Assembly (NCBI GenBank): GCA_031291325.1
Contig: JARLJG010000057.1
Coordinates: 1-64,000 of the forward strand
Reading direction: 5' to 3'
Source of the DNA: Burkholderiaceae bacterium
GTDB taxonomy: Bacteria > Pseudomonadota > Gammaproteobacteria > Burkholderiales > Burkholderiaceae_D
DNA: 64,000 nucleotides
Both the position numbers and the translations under genes were made by a program. The number at the start of each line of letters is the position of its first letter. The stretch's first letter is position 1. Shown here one piece after another: positions 1 through 8,428 of this stretch. Under the pieces are notes generated by a model. It was not told the origin of the DNA and did no database searches. It worked only from the letters and a program-made list of their open reading frames with translations.

Positions 1-110
1 CCGCAGCCCCCCCCGCCCCCCCAAACCGCGGGGCCGGCGCCCGGGGGCCGTCCCCGTCAGCGGCGATAGGCCGCCCCAACCCGGGGGCGCGCCGCCCCGC
101 GCCCCCCCCG
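1..110. other. G/C-only low-complexity stretch at window edge
   Basis: Almost every base here is G or C, with runs of C such as seven to eight in a row, and no frame or motif resembles the genes that follow. The boundary to ordinary sequence is abrupt near position 115. It may be a low-quality contig end or a true GC-rich spacer. No function is proposed. Confidence 0.6.
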
Positions 111-131
111 ACGAGGGTTATACAAGCGTTG

Positions 132-161
132 GAGTAATTTGTTTTTACTCACAAAATACTC
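132..161. promoter_or_regulatory. Imperfect inverted repeat upstream of the AGPS-like gene
   Basis: GAGTAATTTGT (132-142) and ACAAAATACTC (151-161) form an 11-bp inverted repeat with one mismatch around an 8-bp centre. It lies about 120 bp before the GTG start of the first gene, in the only AT-rich piece of this upstream region, so an operator is possible. No regulator gene is visible nearby. Confidence 0.3.
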
Positions 162-278
162 GGATGAACCAAAAACATGGGACTGCGACGCAGTAGAGTA
201 TAGCAATCCCGCCGGTCACGCCGCGATAAAAGCGCCGCACGCCAACGTGCCGACGCAAAAGCACGAAAGGAAAATATT

Positions 279-1886
279 GTGAGACGCTGGAATGGATGGG
301 GCGACGACGCCATCGAATTCGCGCTGAATCAAGACGCATTGGGATTTCTTGCCGAACGCATCGGCACGGCAAACACCCCCGTCGACGCCACGCTGGCGCA
401 GGCGTGCGAAAACATCCCGCCCAGCCGCTTGCCGCCGCACCCGTTGGTCGATACTTCGGCGGAAGCGCGCTTGCGCAACGGCCTCGGTCAAAGTTTGCCG
501 GATTGGCTGAAATTGCGCTACGGCAAGGTCGGCACGCTGCCCGATGGCGTCGCCTTTCCCGAAAGCAGCGCGCAAGTGCGTGAGTTGCTCGATTATGCGA
601 AGCAATGCGGCGCGGCGCTCATTCCCTATGGCGGCGGCACCAGCGTGGTCGGTCATTTGACCGCGCAAGAAAGCGCCAAGCCGGTCTTGACCGTCAACCT
701 GTCGCGGCTGTCGCGCATGATCAATCTCGATCGCGTCGCCCAATTGGCGACCTTCGGCGCCGGCATCGTCGGCCCCGATCTGGAAGCGCAATTGCGCGCG
801 CACGGTTACACGCTCGGGCATTTTCCGCAGTCGTTCGAATACTCGACTTTGGGCGGCTGGGTCGTCACCCGCTCATCCGGCCAACAGTCCTTGCGTTATG
901 GTCGCATCGAGCAAATGTTTGCCGGCGGCAAGCTGGAAACGCCTTGCGGAACCCTGTCCATCCCGACTTTTCCCGCTTCCGCTGCCGGCACCGACTTGCG
1001 CGAACTGGTGCTGGGTTCGGAAGGACGGATCGGCATCCTGACCGAAGCCACGGTGCGGGTGACGCCGTTGCCGGAACAGGAAAATTTCCATGCGGTATTT
1101 TTCCCTAGCTGGGCCGTGGCGGAACAAGCGGTGCGCAGCATCGCGCAAGCCAGGTTGCCGCTCTCCATGTTGCGCTTGTCGAATCCGCTGGAAACCCTGA
1201 CCACGCTGACGCTGGCCGGGCATAAGAAATTGATCGGCTTGCTGGAAAGTTATCTCGGCTGGCGCGGCTGCGGCAGCGAGAAATGCCTGTTGTTACTAGG
1301 TGCCAGCGACTCAGCGACGAGCGTCGGCCACGCGCTCAAGCAAGCGCTGCGCGTGGCGCGCAAGCACCAAGGCGTGCATATCGGCCAGGCAATCGGCAAA
1401 AAATGGAAGCAGAATCGTTTCCGCAACGTCTATCTGAGAAACGCCGCCTGGCAGCATGGCTATGCGATCGATACCGTCGAAACAGCGGTCGATTGGCCAC
1501 GCGTCGGCAACATGATGCATGCGGTCGAACAGGCGGCGACCGCTGCGCTGGCGGCGCATGGCGAAAAAGTCCATACCTACACACACCTGTCGCACATCTA
1601 TGCGCAAGGCGCGAGCGTGTATACAACCTTCGTGTACCGTCTCGGCGGCAATTTCGCGACCGACCTGGAGCGCTGGACCAGCTTGAAACGCGCGGCATGC
1701 GAAGCGATTGTCGCCAATGGCGGCACCATCAGCCACCAACATGGCGTCGGCACCGATCACGCCCCCTACCTTGCTGCGGAAAAAGGCGAGCTGGGCATCG
1801 GCGCGATGCGCGAGTTGTGCGCATACTTCGACCCGTTCGGCATGATGAATCCGGGTAAGTTGCTGCTGCCGCCCAACCAAGAATAG
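279..1886 (+). CDS. FAD-binding oxidase, alkyldihydroxyacetonephosphate synthase-like
   Basis: 535-residue flavoprotein of the FAD-linked oxidase family. The FAD-binding (PCMH) domain is clear around residues 85-260, with PYGGGTSVVGH at 116-126. The C-terminal half carries SHQHGVGTDH near residue 485 and ends FDPFGMMNPGKLL, the tail typical of alkylglycerone-phosphate synthase (AGPS) and of glycolate/lactate oxidases of this fold. The GTG start at 279 is preceded by GAAAGGA. A GlpD-like gene follows after 14 bp and a FGGY kinase after that, so a role in glycerol, glycerol-ether or related polyol phosphate metabolism is inferred. The substrate cannot be read from the sequence; D-lactate or other hydroxyacid oxidation is an alternative. 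Confidence 0.85.
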   Translation: MRRWNGWGDDAIEFALNQDALGFLAERIGTANTPVDATLAQACENIPPSRLPPHPLVDTSAEARLRNGLGQSLPDWLKLRYGKVGTLPDGVAFPESSAQVRELLDYAKQCGAALIPYGGGTSVVGHLTAQESAKPVLTVNLSRLSRMINLDRVAQLATFGAGIVGPDLEAQLRAHGYTLGHFPQSFEYSTLGGWVVTRSSGQQSLRYGRIEQMFAGGKLETPCGTLSIPTFPASAAGTDLRELVLGSEGRIGILTEATVRVTPLPEQENFHAVFFPSWAVAEQAVRSIAQARLPLSMLRLSNPLETLTTLTLAGHKKLIGLLESYLGWRGCGSEKCLLLLGASDSATSVGHALKQALRVARKHQGVHIGQAIGKKWKQNRFRNVYLRNAAWQHGYAIDTVETAVDWPRVGNMMHAVEQAATAALAAHGEKVHTYTHLSHIYAQGASVYTTFVYRLGGNFATDLERWTSLKRAACEAIVANGGTISHQHGVGTDHAPYLAAEKGELGIGAMRELCAYFDPFGMMNPGKLLLPPNQE

Positions 1887-1900
1887 GGAAGGAAACCGTC

Positions 1901-3517
1901 ATGTGGCAAGCGAATTGGCGCGAACAACTGCCCGCCTTGTTTGCGCAAGAGTGGGACTTGGTGATCGTCGGCGGCGGCATTACCGGCGCCGGCATCTTGC
2001 TGGAAGCGGCACGGCGCGGCTTGCGCGCCTTGCTGGTAGAACAGCGCGACTTTGCCTGGGGCACCTCCAGCCGCTCGTCGAAGCTGGTGCATGGCGGCTT
2101 GCGTTATCTGAAGGAAGGCAAGCTGTTGCTGACCCGCGATTCGGTGCAGGAGCGGCAAAATCTGCAGCAGGAAGCGCCCGGCCTGGTCGATCCGCAGTCT
2201 TTCGCCTTTGCCGACTATGCTGGCCGTAAACCGGGGCGCTGGCTGTTCGCCGCCGGTCTGGCGCTGTACGATTTGATGGCAGGCCAGAGCGCGCGCCATT
2301 ATTATCCGCAAGACGAGTTCCTGATGTTGACGCCGCACATCCCGGCTGAGGGTTTGCAAGGCGGGATGTGCTACCACGACGCCAAGACCGACGACGCCCG
2401 CCTGGTATTGCGCGTATTGCAGGAGGCGATGGCCGCCGGCGGCATGGCGGTCAACTACATGGCCGCCACCGGCTTGCTCTACGCTGGCGAAAACCGCGAC
2501 GGCACAGCCCAAGTGAATGGCGTAACGCTGTGCGACGGGTTGAATCAAGCCAGCCATCGGGTCAATGCCAAAGTGGTCATCAACGCCACCGGCGCCTGGG
2601 CCGACGGCTTGCGCCGCGAGCAAGGCCAAAAGGCCAAGCTGCGGCCATTGCGCGGCAGTCATTTGATCTTGCCCGCCTGGCGCTTGCCGGTAGCGCAAGC
2701 GGTCAGCCTGATGCATCCTGCCGATGGCCGACCGGTATTCATCTTTCCGTGGGAAGGCGTGACCCTGGTCGGCACCACCGATGTCGATCATGGCGATGAC
2801 CTGCAAATCGAAGCGTCAATCACGCCGAATGAGGTCGACTACCTGCTAGATGTGTTGAATTTCCAATTCCCGCAACTCGGCATCGTGCGCGACGACGTGA
2901 TCGCCACCTATGCCGGCGTGCGCCCGGTCATCGACACCGGCAAGAGCGACCCGTCGAAGGAAGGGCGCGATCATGCGGTCTGGTTGGAAAACGGTTTGCT
3001 GACCGTGACCGGCGGCAAATTGACCACCTTCCGCCTGATAGCGCTCGACGCGTTAAAGCACGCGGCAAGGCAATTGCCGGGCTGGCACGACGCACTGCGT
3101 CCGCAATCGATATTTGGAGGCAGCCCGGCGCTGCCGCTCGACCGGCGCTTGAACGCGCAGCAACGCCGGCGCTTGCAAGGACGCTATGGCGCGCGGGCGC
3201 AGGCGTTGCTGGCCTGCGCAGAAGACGGCGAACTCGACAACATCGACGGCACCGAAACCCTGTGGGTGGAATTGCGCTGGACCGCGCGCACGGAAGCAGT
3301 CATGCGCCTGGAAGATTTGCTATTGCGCCGCACCCGCCTCGGCCTGCAATTGCGCAAGGGCGGCGCCGACATCCTGCCGCGCATCCGCGCGATCTGCCAG
3401 CCGGAACTGGGCTGGAGCAACGACCGATGGATGGACGAGCAAGCAGCCTACCTCGACTTGTGGCGTCGCCACTACCAGTTGCCGCAACAGCACAGCGACG
3501 CCGCGCTTGCGGTCTGA
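1901..3517 (+). CDS. glpD: Glycerol-3-phosphate dehydrogenase (FAD), GlpD-like
   Basis: 538-residue FAD-dependent glycerol-3-phosphate dehydrogenase, about the usual length. Known family activity: oxidises sn-glycerol 3-phosphate to dihydroxyacetone phosphate at the inner membrane and feeds the quinone pool. The N-terminal dinucleotide-binding loop reads VIVGGGITGAGI (residues 21-32), followed by the family signatures GTSSRSSKLVHGGLRYL and later GVRPVIDTGKSDPSKEGRDH and VTGGKLTTFR. The start has GGAAGGAAA upstream. It sits between the AGPS-like gene and the FGGY kinase. Because this trio is not a standard glpFKD operon, the true substrate may be another polyol phosphate. Confidence 0.88.
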   Translation: MWQANWREQLPALFAQEWDLVIVGGGITGAGILLEAARRGLRALLVEQRDFAWGTSSRSSKLVHGGLRYLKEGKLLLTRDSVQERQNLQQEAPGLVDPQSFAFADYAGRKPGRWLFAAGLALYDLMAGQSARHYYPQDEFLMLTPHIPAEGLQGGMCYHDAKTDDARLVLRVLQEAMAAGGMAVNYMAATGLLYAGENRDGTAQVNGVTLCDGLNQASHRVNAKVVINATGAWADGLRREQGQKAKLRPLRGSHLILPAWRLPVAQAVSLMHPADGRPVFIFPWEGVTLVGTTDVDHGDDLQIEASITPNEVDYLLDVLNFQFPQLGIVRDDVIATYAGVRPVIDTGKSDPSKEGRDHAVWLENGLLTVTGGKLTTFRLIALDALKHAARQLPGWHDALRPQSIFGGSPALPLDRRLNAQQRRRLQGRYGARAQALLACAEDGELDNIDGTETLWVELRWTARTEAVMRLEDLLLRRTRLGLQLRKGGADILPRIRAICQPELGWSNDRWMDEQAAYLDLWRRHYQLPQQHSDAALAV

Positions 3518-3547
3518 AATCGCGTATTTCAAGAGGAACCTTCAATC

Positions 3548-5110
3548 GTGTCCGACGACCTCATTCTCGCCATCGACAATGGCACGCAAAGCATCCGCGC
3601 CTTGCTCTTCGATTTGCACGGCAATATCGTGGCGAAATCGCAGGTGCAGTTGGACGCCTATTTTTCCGCGCAGCCCGGTTGGGCCGAGCATGATGTCGAA
3701 GAATACTGGCAAGCGCTGTGCGCCGCCTGCCAGGGGCTATGGGCGCAAAACGGCGCGCGGCGCGATGCGATCAAGGGTGTTGCCGTCACCACCCAGCGCG
3801 CCACCATGATTAATCTCGACAAGGAGGGCAAGCCGCTGCGCCCGGCTATCGTGTGGCTGGATCAACGGCGCACCGACGACGTGCCGCCGATCGGCAAGAT
3901 GTGGCAAACCGCATTCAAGCTGGCGCGCGTGGACGGCACCATCGATTTTTTCCGCAGCGAAGCCGAGTCGAACTGGATCAAGGCCAATCAGCCGGAAATC
4001 TGGGCCAAGACCGACAAATTCCTGATGCTGTCCGGCTACTTGAATTTCCGCCTGTGCGGCAAGTTTGTCGATTCCGCCGGCTCGCAAGTCGGCTACGTGC
4101 CGTTCGATTACAAGCGCCTGGACTGGGCCGGGCGGCGCGACTGGAAATGGCAGGCGCTGCCGATTACCAGGGCCATGCTGCCGGAATTGGTTCCACCGGC
4201 CACCGTCTTCGGCGCCATCGATGCCGCCGCTGCCGCCGACACCGGCATCCCGCTCGGCACGCCGCTGGTGGCTGCCGCCGCCGACAAGGCTTGCGAAGTA
4301 ATCGGCTCCGGTTGCCTGGAACCGCATGTCGGCTGCCTGAGTTACGGCACCACCGCCACCATCAACACTACCAGCAAGCGTTACATGGAGGTGACCCCGT
4401 TCATTCCACCGTATCCGTCCGCCGTAGCGGGCGCGTATAGCACCGAAGTGCAAATCTTTCGCGGTTACTGGATGGTCAACTGGTTCAAGGAACAGTTCGG
4501 GCAGCACGAAAAGACGCTTGCCAGCGACCAGGGCGTGGCCGCCGAAACCCTGTTCGACCACCTGGTCAATGCAGTGCCGCCCGGCTCGATGGGATTGATG
4601 CTGCAACCGTACTGGACGCCCGGCATCAAAATCCCCGGCCCGGAAGCCAAGGGCGCGATCATCGGCTTTGGCGACGTGCATACGCGCGCGCACCTGTATC
4701 GCGCGATTCTGGAAGGCCTGGCCTACGCGCTGCGCGAAGGCCGCGAACGCATCGAAAAGCGCAGCGGCGTCCCGATTACCTCGCTGCGCGTCTCCGGCGG
4801 CGGCTCGCAAAGCGACGCTGCGATGCAATTGACTGCCGATATCTTCGGCTTGCCCGCCGCGCGCCCGCATATCTATGAAACTTCGGCGCTGGGTGCGGCA
4901 ATCGACGCCGCAGTCGGCTTGGGGCTGCATCCAGATTTCCCGACCGCGATGCAACGAATGACCCGACTGGGGCGCGTATTCGAGCCGATCCGCGCGAATC
5001 AGCGGATTTACGACGAATTGTATCGCCGCGTGTACCGGAAAATGTACCCGCGCCTGCAGCCGCTCTACCGGGAGATTCAAAAAATCACCGGCTATCCGCG
5101 TTCAAATTAA
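3548..5110 (+). CDS. FGGY-family carbohydrate kinase (GlpK-like)
   Basis: 520-residue sugar kinase of the FGGY family, which phosphorylates glycerol, xylulose or related polyols with ATP. The ATP-binding start is LAIDNGTQSIRALLFD (residues 7-22), and the C-terminal domain has SGGGSQSDAAMQLTADIFGLP near residue 418. The phosphate-1 loop reads DNGTQS, whereas classical GlpK has DQGTTS, so glycerol kinase proper is not certain. GTG start at 3548 with AGAGGAA upstream. It is the last gene of the three-gene cluster and would supply the phosphorylated substrate for the GlpD-like enzyme. No terminator was recognised after it. Confidence 0.82.
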   Translation: MSDDLILAIDNGTQSIRALLFDLHGNIVAKSQVQLDAYFSAQPGWAEHDVEEYWQALCAACQGLWAQNGARRDAIKGVAVTTQRATMINLDKEGKPLRPAIVWLDQRRTDDVPPIGKMWQTAFKLARVDGTIDFFRSEAESNWIKANQPEIWAKTDKFLMLSGYLNFRLCGKFVDSAGSQVGYVPFDYKRLDWAGRRDWKWQALPITRAMLPELVPPATVFGAIDAAAAADTGIPLGTPLVAAAADKACEVIGSGCLEPHVGCLSYGTTATINTTSKRYMEVTPFIPPYPSAVAGAYSTEVQIFRGYWMVNWFKEQFGQHEKTLASDQGVAAETLFDHLVNAVPPGSMGLMLQPYWTPGIKIPGPEAKGAIIGFGDVHTRAHLYRAILEGLAYALREGRERIEKRSGVPITSLRVSGGGSQSDAAMQLTADIFGLPAARPHIYETSALGAAIDAAVGLGLHPDFPTAMQRMTRLGRVFEPIRANQRIYDELYRRVYRKMYPRLQPLYREIQKITGYPRSN

Positions 5111-5241
5111 GCATAATGTGAAATACAGTGAATTGTTGTGGCATTTTTACATTTCGTTGCGCTTAATCAAACAAGCCCTTCAAGCATCTGTATTAAGATC
5201 GAAACTTCGATGCGACTTACGCGAACGGCCTGCAGACATTC

Positions 5242-6687
5242 ATGTATTCACTTTTGCCCGCTCTGGTTTCCAGCATCTTCCTCGGATACGGCGTCTTCGT
5301 TGCCTGTACCCAGGGGTTTACTCGAATCGGGACCAGTTTTTTTGTCCTGTGCATCACCTCGGCGATATGGCAGGGTACCTGGGCCGTGCTGTTCCAAGTC
5401 CATGATCCGCAATTTGCGATGTTTCTGGTCAAACTCGGATATCTGCTAATCCTGTTTTTGCCTACCAGCCTGTATCACTTTCTGACCGAAATTTCGCTCA
5501 AGGAAAACGAACGACGCCTGGTCTATCTATCTTATGGAGTAGCAGGAATTCTCGCGCTGGCATTACTAGGAAGCGACTACTTCGTCAATGGCTATTACAC
5601 GTACTTCTTCGGACGCTACCCCAAGGCCGGTCTATTGCATCCGCTGCATGTGCTGCAAACCGTGATCGTCGTCAATCGCGGCCTTTATATAACCTTCCGC
5701 CAGCAACAAAATGCGACCGGAAACCGCCGCGTCAGGCTGCGCATGTGCATCGGCGCAGTGCTGACCTATTTTTTTGCGGCAGTCGATTATTTGTGCAATT
5801 ACGGGATCGAGTTTTACCCGCCCGGAGTCATTTTTCTCGCCATCAGCCTTGGCATTTTTACCATTGCCATCGTGCGCTACGATCTGCTTAATCCTTTGGC
5901 AATTGCGGCTACGGTCGCGCACGAAATGCGCACGCCGCTGTTGTCGATTCGCAATCAGGCCAGAGGCATGGCCAGGGATTTGCCGTTGCTGCTGCATGGT
6001 TATGAACTTGCCGTCAAAGCCGGATTGTGCGAGCCGAGCATACGGCCTGGCACCATCAAATTCCTGTCGACCATCGGCGGCACAATTACCCACGAAGTGG
6101 ACCGCGCCAACAATGCGCTCGATATGATGTTGGCGTCGCTGAAGATGGACAAAATCGATACGTCGACGTTCACCTTTCATTCGGTGCAAGCTTGCGTTGC
6201 CGAATCCATCGAGCGCTATACGTTTGAACCCGGCGAGCGCGCGCAAGTTTCGATCGGGGAACTGAGGGACTTCCAGTTCTACGGTTCGCAAACCCTGCTT
6301 ACGATGGTGTTGTTCAACCTGATCAAAAACGCCCTGTATGCGATCAAGGCGGCCGGCAAGGGCGAGATCGAAATCTCGACCGTTCTTGCTCCCACCGTCA
6401 ATACATTGCGCTTTACCGATACCGGCACCGGCGTATCCCAGGACGCGTTGCCAAAGGTGTTCGATCCGTTTTTCACGACCAAGAAAAGCGGCGGCAGCGG
6501 GATCGGTCTGGCGTTTTGCCAGCGCGTGATGACCAGTTTCGGCGGCAGCATACGCTGCGAATCGGCGCCCGGTAAATTCACGACATTCTCCCTTGAATTT
6601 CCGGTGCTGCAAAACAAGAGCGGCGATGCCGCCGCCCTCAAATTCGACCAAACATCGACCGTCAATACGCTTCCCCCAACGCAATGA
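5242..6687 (+). CDS. 7TM sensor histidine kinase, LqsS/CqsS-like
   Basis: 481-residue membrane histidine kinase. Residues 1-215 form about seven hydrophobic segments of the HisKA_7TM type. The phosphoacceptor motif AHEMRTPLLSI follows, with His227. The dimerisation region contains an unusually long insert (ARDLPLLLHGYELAVKAGL...), the pattern I associate with LqsS/CqsS-family kinases that sense alpha-hydroxyketone autoinducers. The ATPase domain has N, G1 (DTGTGV) and G2 (GGSGIGL) boxes. There is no receiver domain, no adjacent response regulator and no LqsA/CqsA synthase in the window. The ATG at 5242 has only a weak RBS. It converges on the thioesterase gene with a gap of about 17 bp. The quorum-sensing assignment is inference; the kinase call is firm. 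Confidence 0.8.
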   Translation: MYSLLPALVSSIFLGYGVFVACTQGFTRIGTSFFVLCITSAIWQGTWAVLFQVHDPQFAMFLVKLGYLLILFLPTSLYHFLTEISLKENERRLVYLSYGVAGILALALLGSDYFVNGYYTYFFGRYPKAGLLHPLHVLQTVIVVNRGLYITFRQQQNATGNRRVRLRMCIGAVLTYFFAAVDYLCNYGIEFYPPGVIFLAISLGIFTIAIVRYDLLNPLAIAATVAHEMRTPLLSIRNQARGMARDLPLLLHGYELAVKAGLCEPSIRPGTIKFLSTIGGTITHEVDRANNALDMMLASLKMDKIDTSTFTFHSVQACVAESIERYTFEPGERAQVSIGELRDFQFYGSQTLLTMVLFNLIKNALYAIKAAGKGEIEISTVLAPTVNTLRFTDTGTGVSQDALPKVFDPFFTTKKSGGSGIGLAFCQRVMTSFGGSIRCESAPGKFTTFSLEFPVLQNKSGDAAALKFDQTSTVNTLPPTQ

Positions 6688-6704
6688 CTAAGGCCGCGCC
6701 AGCA

Positions 6705-7217
6705 CTACCCTAGCGAACCCAACTGTTCGGCGTTCGCCTGGTACATGCGAATCTTGTCGAGGATTTCAGCGGGAAGCCGGGCGATTTTTTTGTTGTGGTC
6801 GGCAAACACGATCTGCTGATGTCCGCTGGACACCAGTTGGCCCTCCACATAAAAACGGAACAAGAGCGAAAACGAGCATTGCTTGACGGCGAACGTGTTG
6901 ATTTCGCAGGTGACCTTTTGAAATGCAAAGGTTTCGTGTATATAGTTTTGCCGCGCTTCCTTGGTGACAAAGACGCCGAGCGTTTGCAGCATGTCGGCGG
7001 CAATGCATTCGAAAAACCATTTTTCGCGGCATATCCCTTGCCACTCGAAATATCTGGCAAAATAAACATTGCCAGTCGCATTTGAATCTTTCAGATAAAC
7101 GTCGAACGTATGTCTGAATGTCTTCGGTTGCTCGATCCAGGGAAAGCCGTTCGGGAACATAGCGGCTTTCAAATCGATGGTCGCGTTGGTGGGGCGATGT
7201 AAGACGGTAGCAGTCAT
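6705..7217 (-). CDS. Hotdog-fold acyl thioesterase (4HBT family)
   Basis: 170-residue single-domain thioesterase. The segment FRHTFDVYLKDSNATGNVYF, followed by RYFEWQGICREKWFFE, has the spacing of 4-hydroxybenzoyl-CoA/YbgC-type enzymes. It most resembles the enediyne polyketide thioesterase group, where a T/N-x-x-GNVYF motif is followed by WQGRCRE. The ATG at 7217 is chosen because GGAG lies 10 bp upstream; an in-frame ATG at 7232 and a GTG at 7490 are alternatives, but the extra N-terminus is Arg-rich and not family-like. It is convergent with the sensor kinase and downstream of the sRNA candidate on the opposite strand. Substrate unknown: acyl-CoA or acyl-ACP. Confidence 0.72.
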   Translation of the reverse strand: MTATVLHRPTNATIDLKAAMFPNGFPWIEQPKTFRHTFDVYLKDSNATGNVYFARYFEWQGICREKWFFECIAADMLQTLGVFVTKEARQNYIHETFAFQKVTCEINTFAVKQCSFSLLFRFYVEGQLVSSGHQQIVFADHNKKIARLPAEILDKIRMYQANAEQLGSLG

Positions 7218-7397
7218 GATTGTGGACTCCATAAGTTTACTTACTGAAGAAAACCTGGTCTTTGCCACCCGGCATTTCGTGGGCAGCGTCCACATTGTCA
7301 GCGCGTTTGATCGCACGGTGCAATAAAGCCCAAAACAGATCCCGAAAATTCGGTGTCGCCTGGCCCGCACCGAAGTCGCCAACCAGCGCAAATCGTC

Positions 7398-7426
7398 TTG
7401 ATATTCAAAATTTATATATCTGATAT
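7398..7426 (+). promoter_or_regulatory. Candidate sigma-70 promoter of the sRNA
   Basis: TTGATA (7398-7403), a 17-bp AT-rich spacer and TGATAT (7421-7426) on the plus strand. The -10 is weak (3 of 6). The spacing and the AT-rich context, ending about 110 bp before a perfect terminator with no ORF between, support promoter function. Confidence 0.4.
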
Positions 7427-7432
7427 TTGAAA

Positions 7433-7539
7433 TCAAAAGTGGAGAGATAACGCGCAAGCTCCTATACTTCGCCTGTCTCCTCCGTGTCACTCCTCCTTAG
7501 ACATGGACTTCAGCCCGCTACATGAGCGGGCTTTTTTTT
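7433..7539 (+). ncRNA. Candidate small RNA with repeated CUCCU (anti-SD) motifs
   Basis: An intergenic transcript of about 107 nt is predicted between the promoter at 7398-7426 and the terminator at 7512-7539. Three CUCCU motifs occur (AGCTCCTAT, TCTCCTCCG, ACTCCTCC) in a mostly single-stranded stretch between 7458 and 7497. GGAGA at 7441-7445 can pair with TCTCC at 7476-7480. Such motifs are complementary to ribosome binding sites and are the hallmark of CCUCC-loop sRNA families known in alpha- and betaproteobacteria. No long ORF is present on this strand. The 5' end is a guess. On the other strand the same bases read as AGGAGG motifs and could instead be a leader for the thioesterase gene. 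Confidence 0.55.
7512..7539 (+). terminator. Perfect intrinsic terminator
   Basis: AGCCCGCT (7512-7519), 5-nt loop, AGCGGGCT (7525-7532), with a run of eight T from 7532 to 7539. This is a textbook rho-independent terminator, functional only for plus-strand transcription, since no T run exists on the other strand. Neither flanking gene is on the plus strand, so it needs its own upstream transcript. Confidence 0.9.
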
Positions 7540-7649
7540 GCCAATTCCAAAGTCGTCAAATTAAATCGAATGCGCTCGGCGCGCGAACGCTTCGATTCGA
7601 CCGATTCGACAGGATCGACAAAAGCGCAGGAAGGGAAAGCCGCGTCGCT

Positions 7650-8213
7650 TCAGGACATGCGACTGTGGCGCGGCAGCTTGGCTGCCAGATAATCGTGCTG
7701 ATCTGCCAGCACATTGCGGCCGCTGAGTATGAAATGCTCGTAGCGGCACGGCGCATACGGCGCATAGATCAAGGGCCGGAAATCGTGCACCAGGCGGGCG
7801 CCCTTTTCCTGGTTGCATTGCTTGCAGGCGGTCACGCAATTCATCCAGGTGTCTCTGCCGCCGCGCGCGCGCGGCAAGATATGGTCGCGCGACAAATGGT
7901 GGCGCGCAAATTTCTTGCCGCAGTAGGCACAGGTGTATTGGTCGCGCTTGAACAGCAGATCGTTGTTGTCGCCCAACGGCAAGACTGCACGCAGCTTGCG
8001 CGCCATGATTTCACTGCCGGCGATGGCGATGATCGGTTTGACCACGATGCGCGATTGAATGCCGGTCTTGGCATAACCGCCGCGAAAGACAAAATCGCGC
8101 GCGCCCAGCTCCCACGCCACCTTGCCGATTGCATAGTAATGAATGGCGTCTTGCGGGATAATCCAATCGAAGGGATTGCCGGCGATGTCGAGTACCAGTA
8201 TGTGCGCAGTCAT
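7650..8213 (-). CDS. HNH endonuclease family protein
   Basis: 187-residue protein with an HNH nuclease motif in its second half: CAYCGKKF (CxxC), SRDHILPRARGG, W-N-C-V-x-A-C-x-x-C-N-x-x-KG, giving two zinc CxxC pairs and the catalytic His-Asn-His framework. The N-terminal 100 residues resemble those of stand-alone HNH proteins common in betaproteobacterial chromosomes, with no DNA-recognition domain. GAGAAGAA precedes the ATG at 8213. It is monocistronic. Target and role (repair, phage-related, other) cannot be inferred. There is no restriction, CRISPR or phage context around it. Confidence 0.85.
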   Translation of the reverse strand: MTAHILVLDIAGNPFDWIIPQDAIHYYAIGKVAWELGARDFVFRGGYAKTGIQSRIVVKPIIAIAGSEIMARKLRAVLPLGDNNDLLFKRDQYTCAYCGKKFARHHLSRDHILPRARGGRDTWMNCVTACKQCNQEKGARLVHDFRPLIYAPYAPCRYEHFILSGRNVLADQHDYLAAKLPRHSRMS

Positions 8214-8428
8214 TTCTTCTCAAGTTCACGGCGGACAAATGGGTCCGCATCCGTTGAAAATTTGAATCTGATGCATCAATCCGGCGCGAAAGCAAATCCG
8301 CGTCTCATGCGTGACTGTATCACTGTCTGCGCTTTCTGGGTAGCACATTTGCAATTATGACAATTGCATTACAGAACATCTCTAAAAATCATCGCGAGCA
8401 GGCCGCGCAGTGAACTACTGGGGATGTC

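Noticed and set aside
7217-7490. Longer thioesterase starting at GTG 7490
   Set aside because: The AGGAGG lies only 1 bp from the GTG, and the extra 91 residues are Arg-rich and unlike hotdog proteins.
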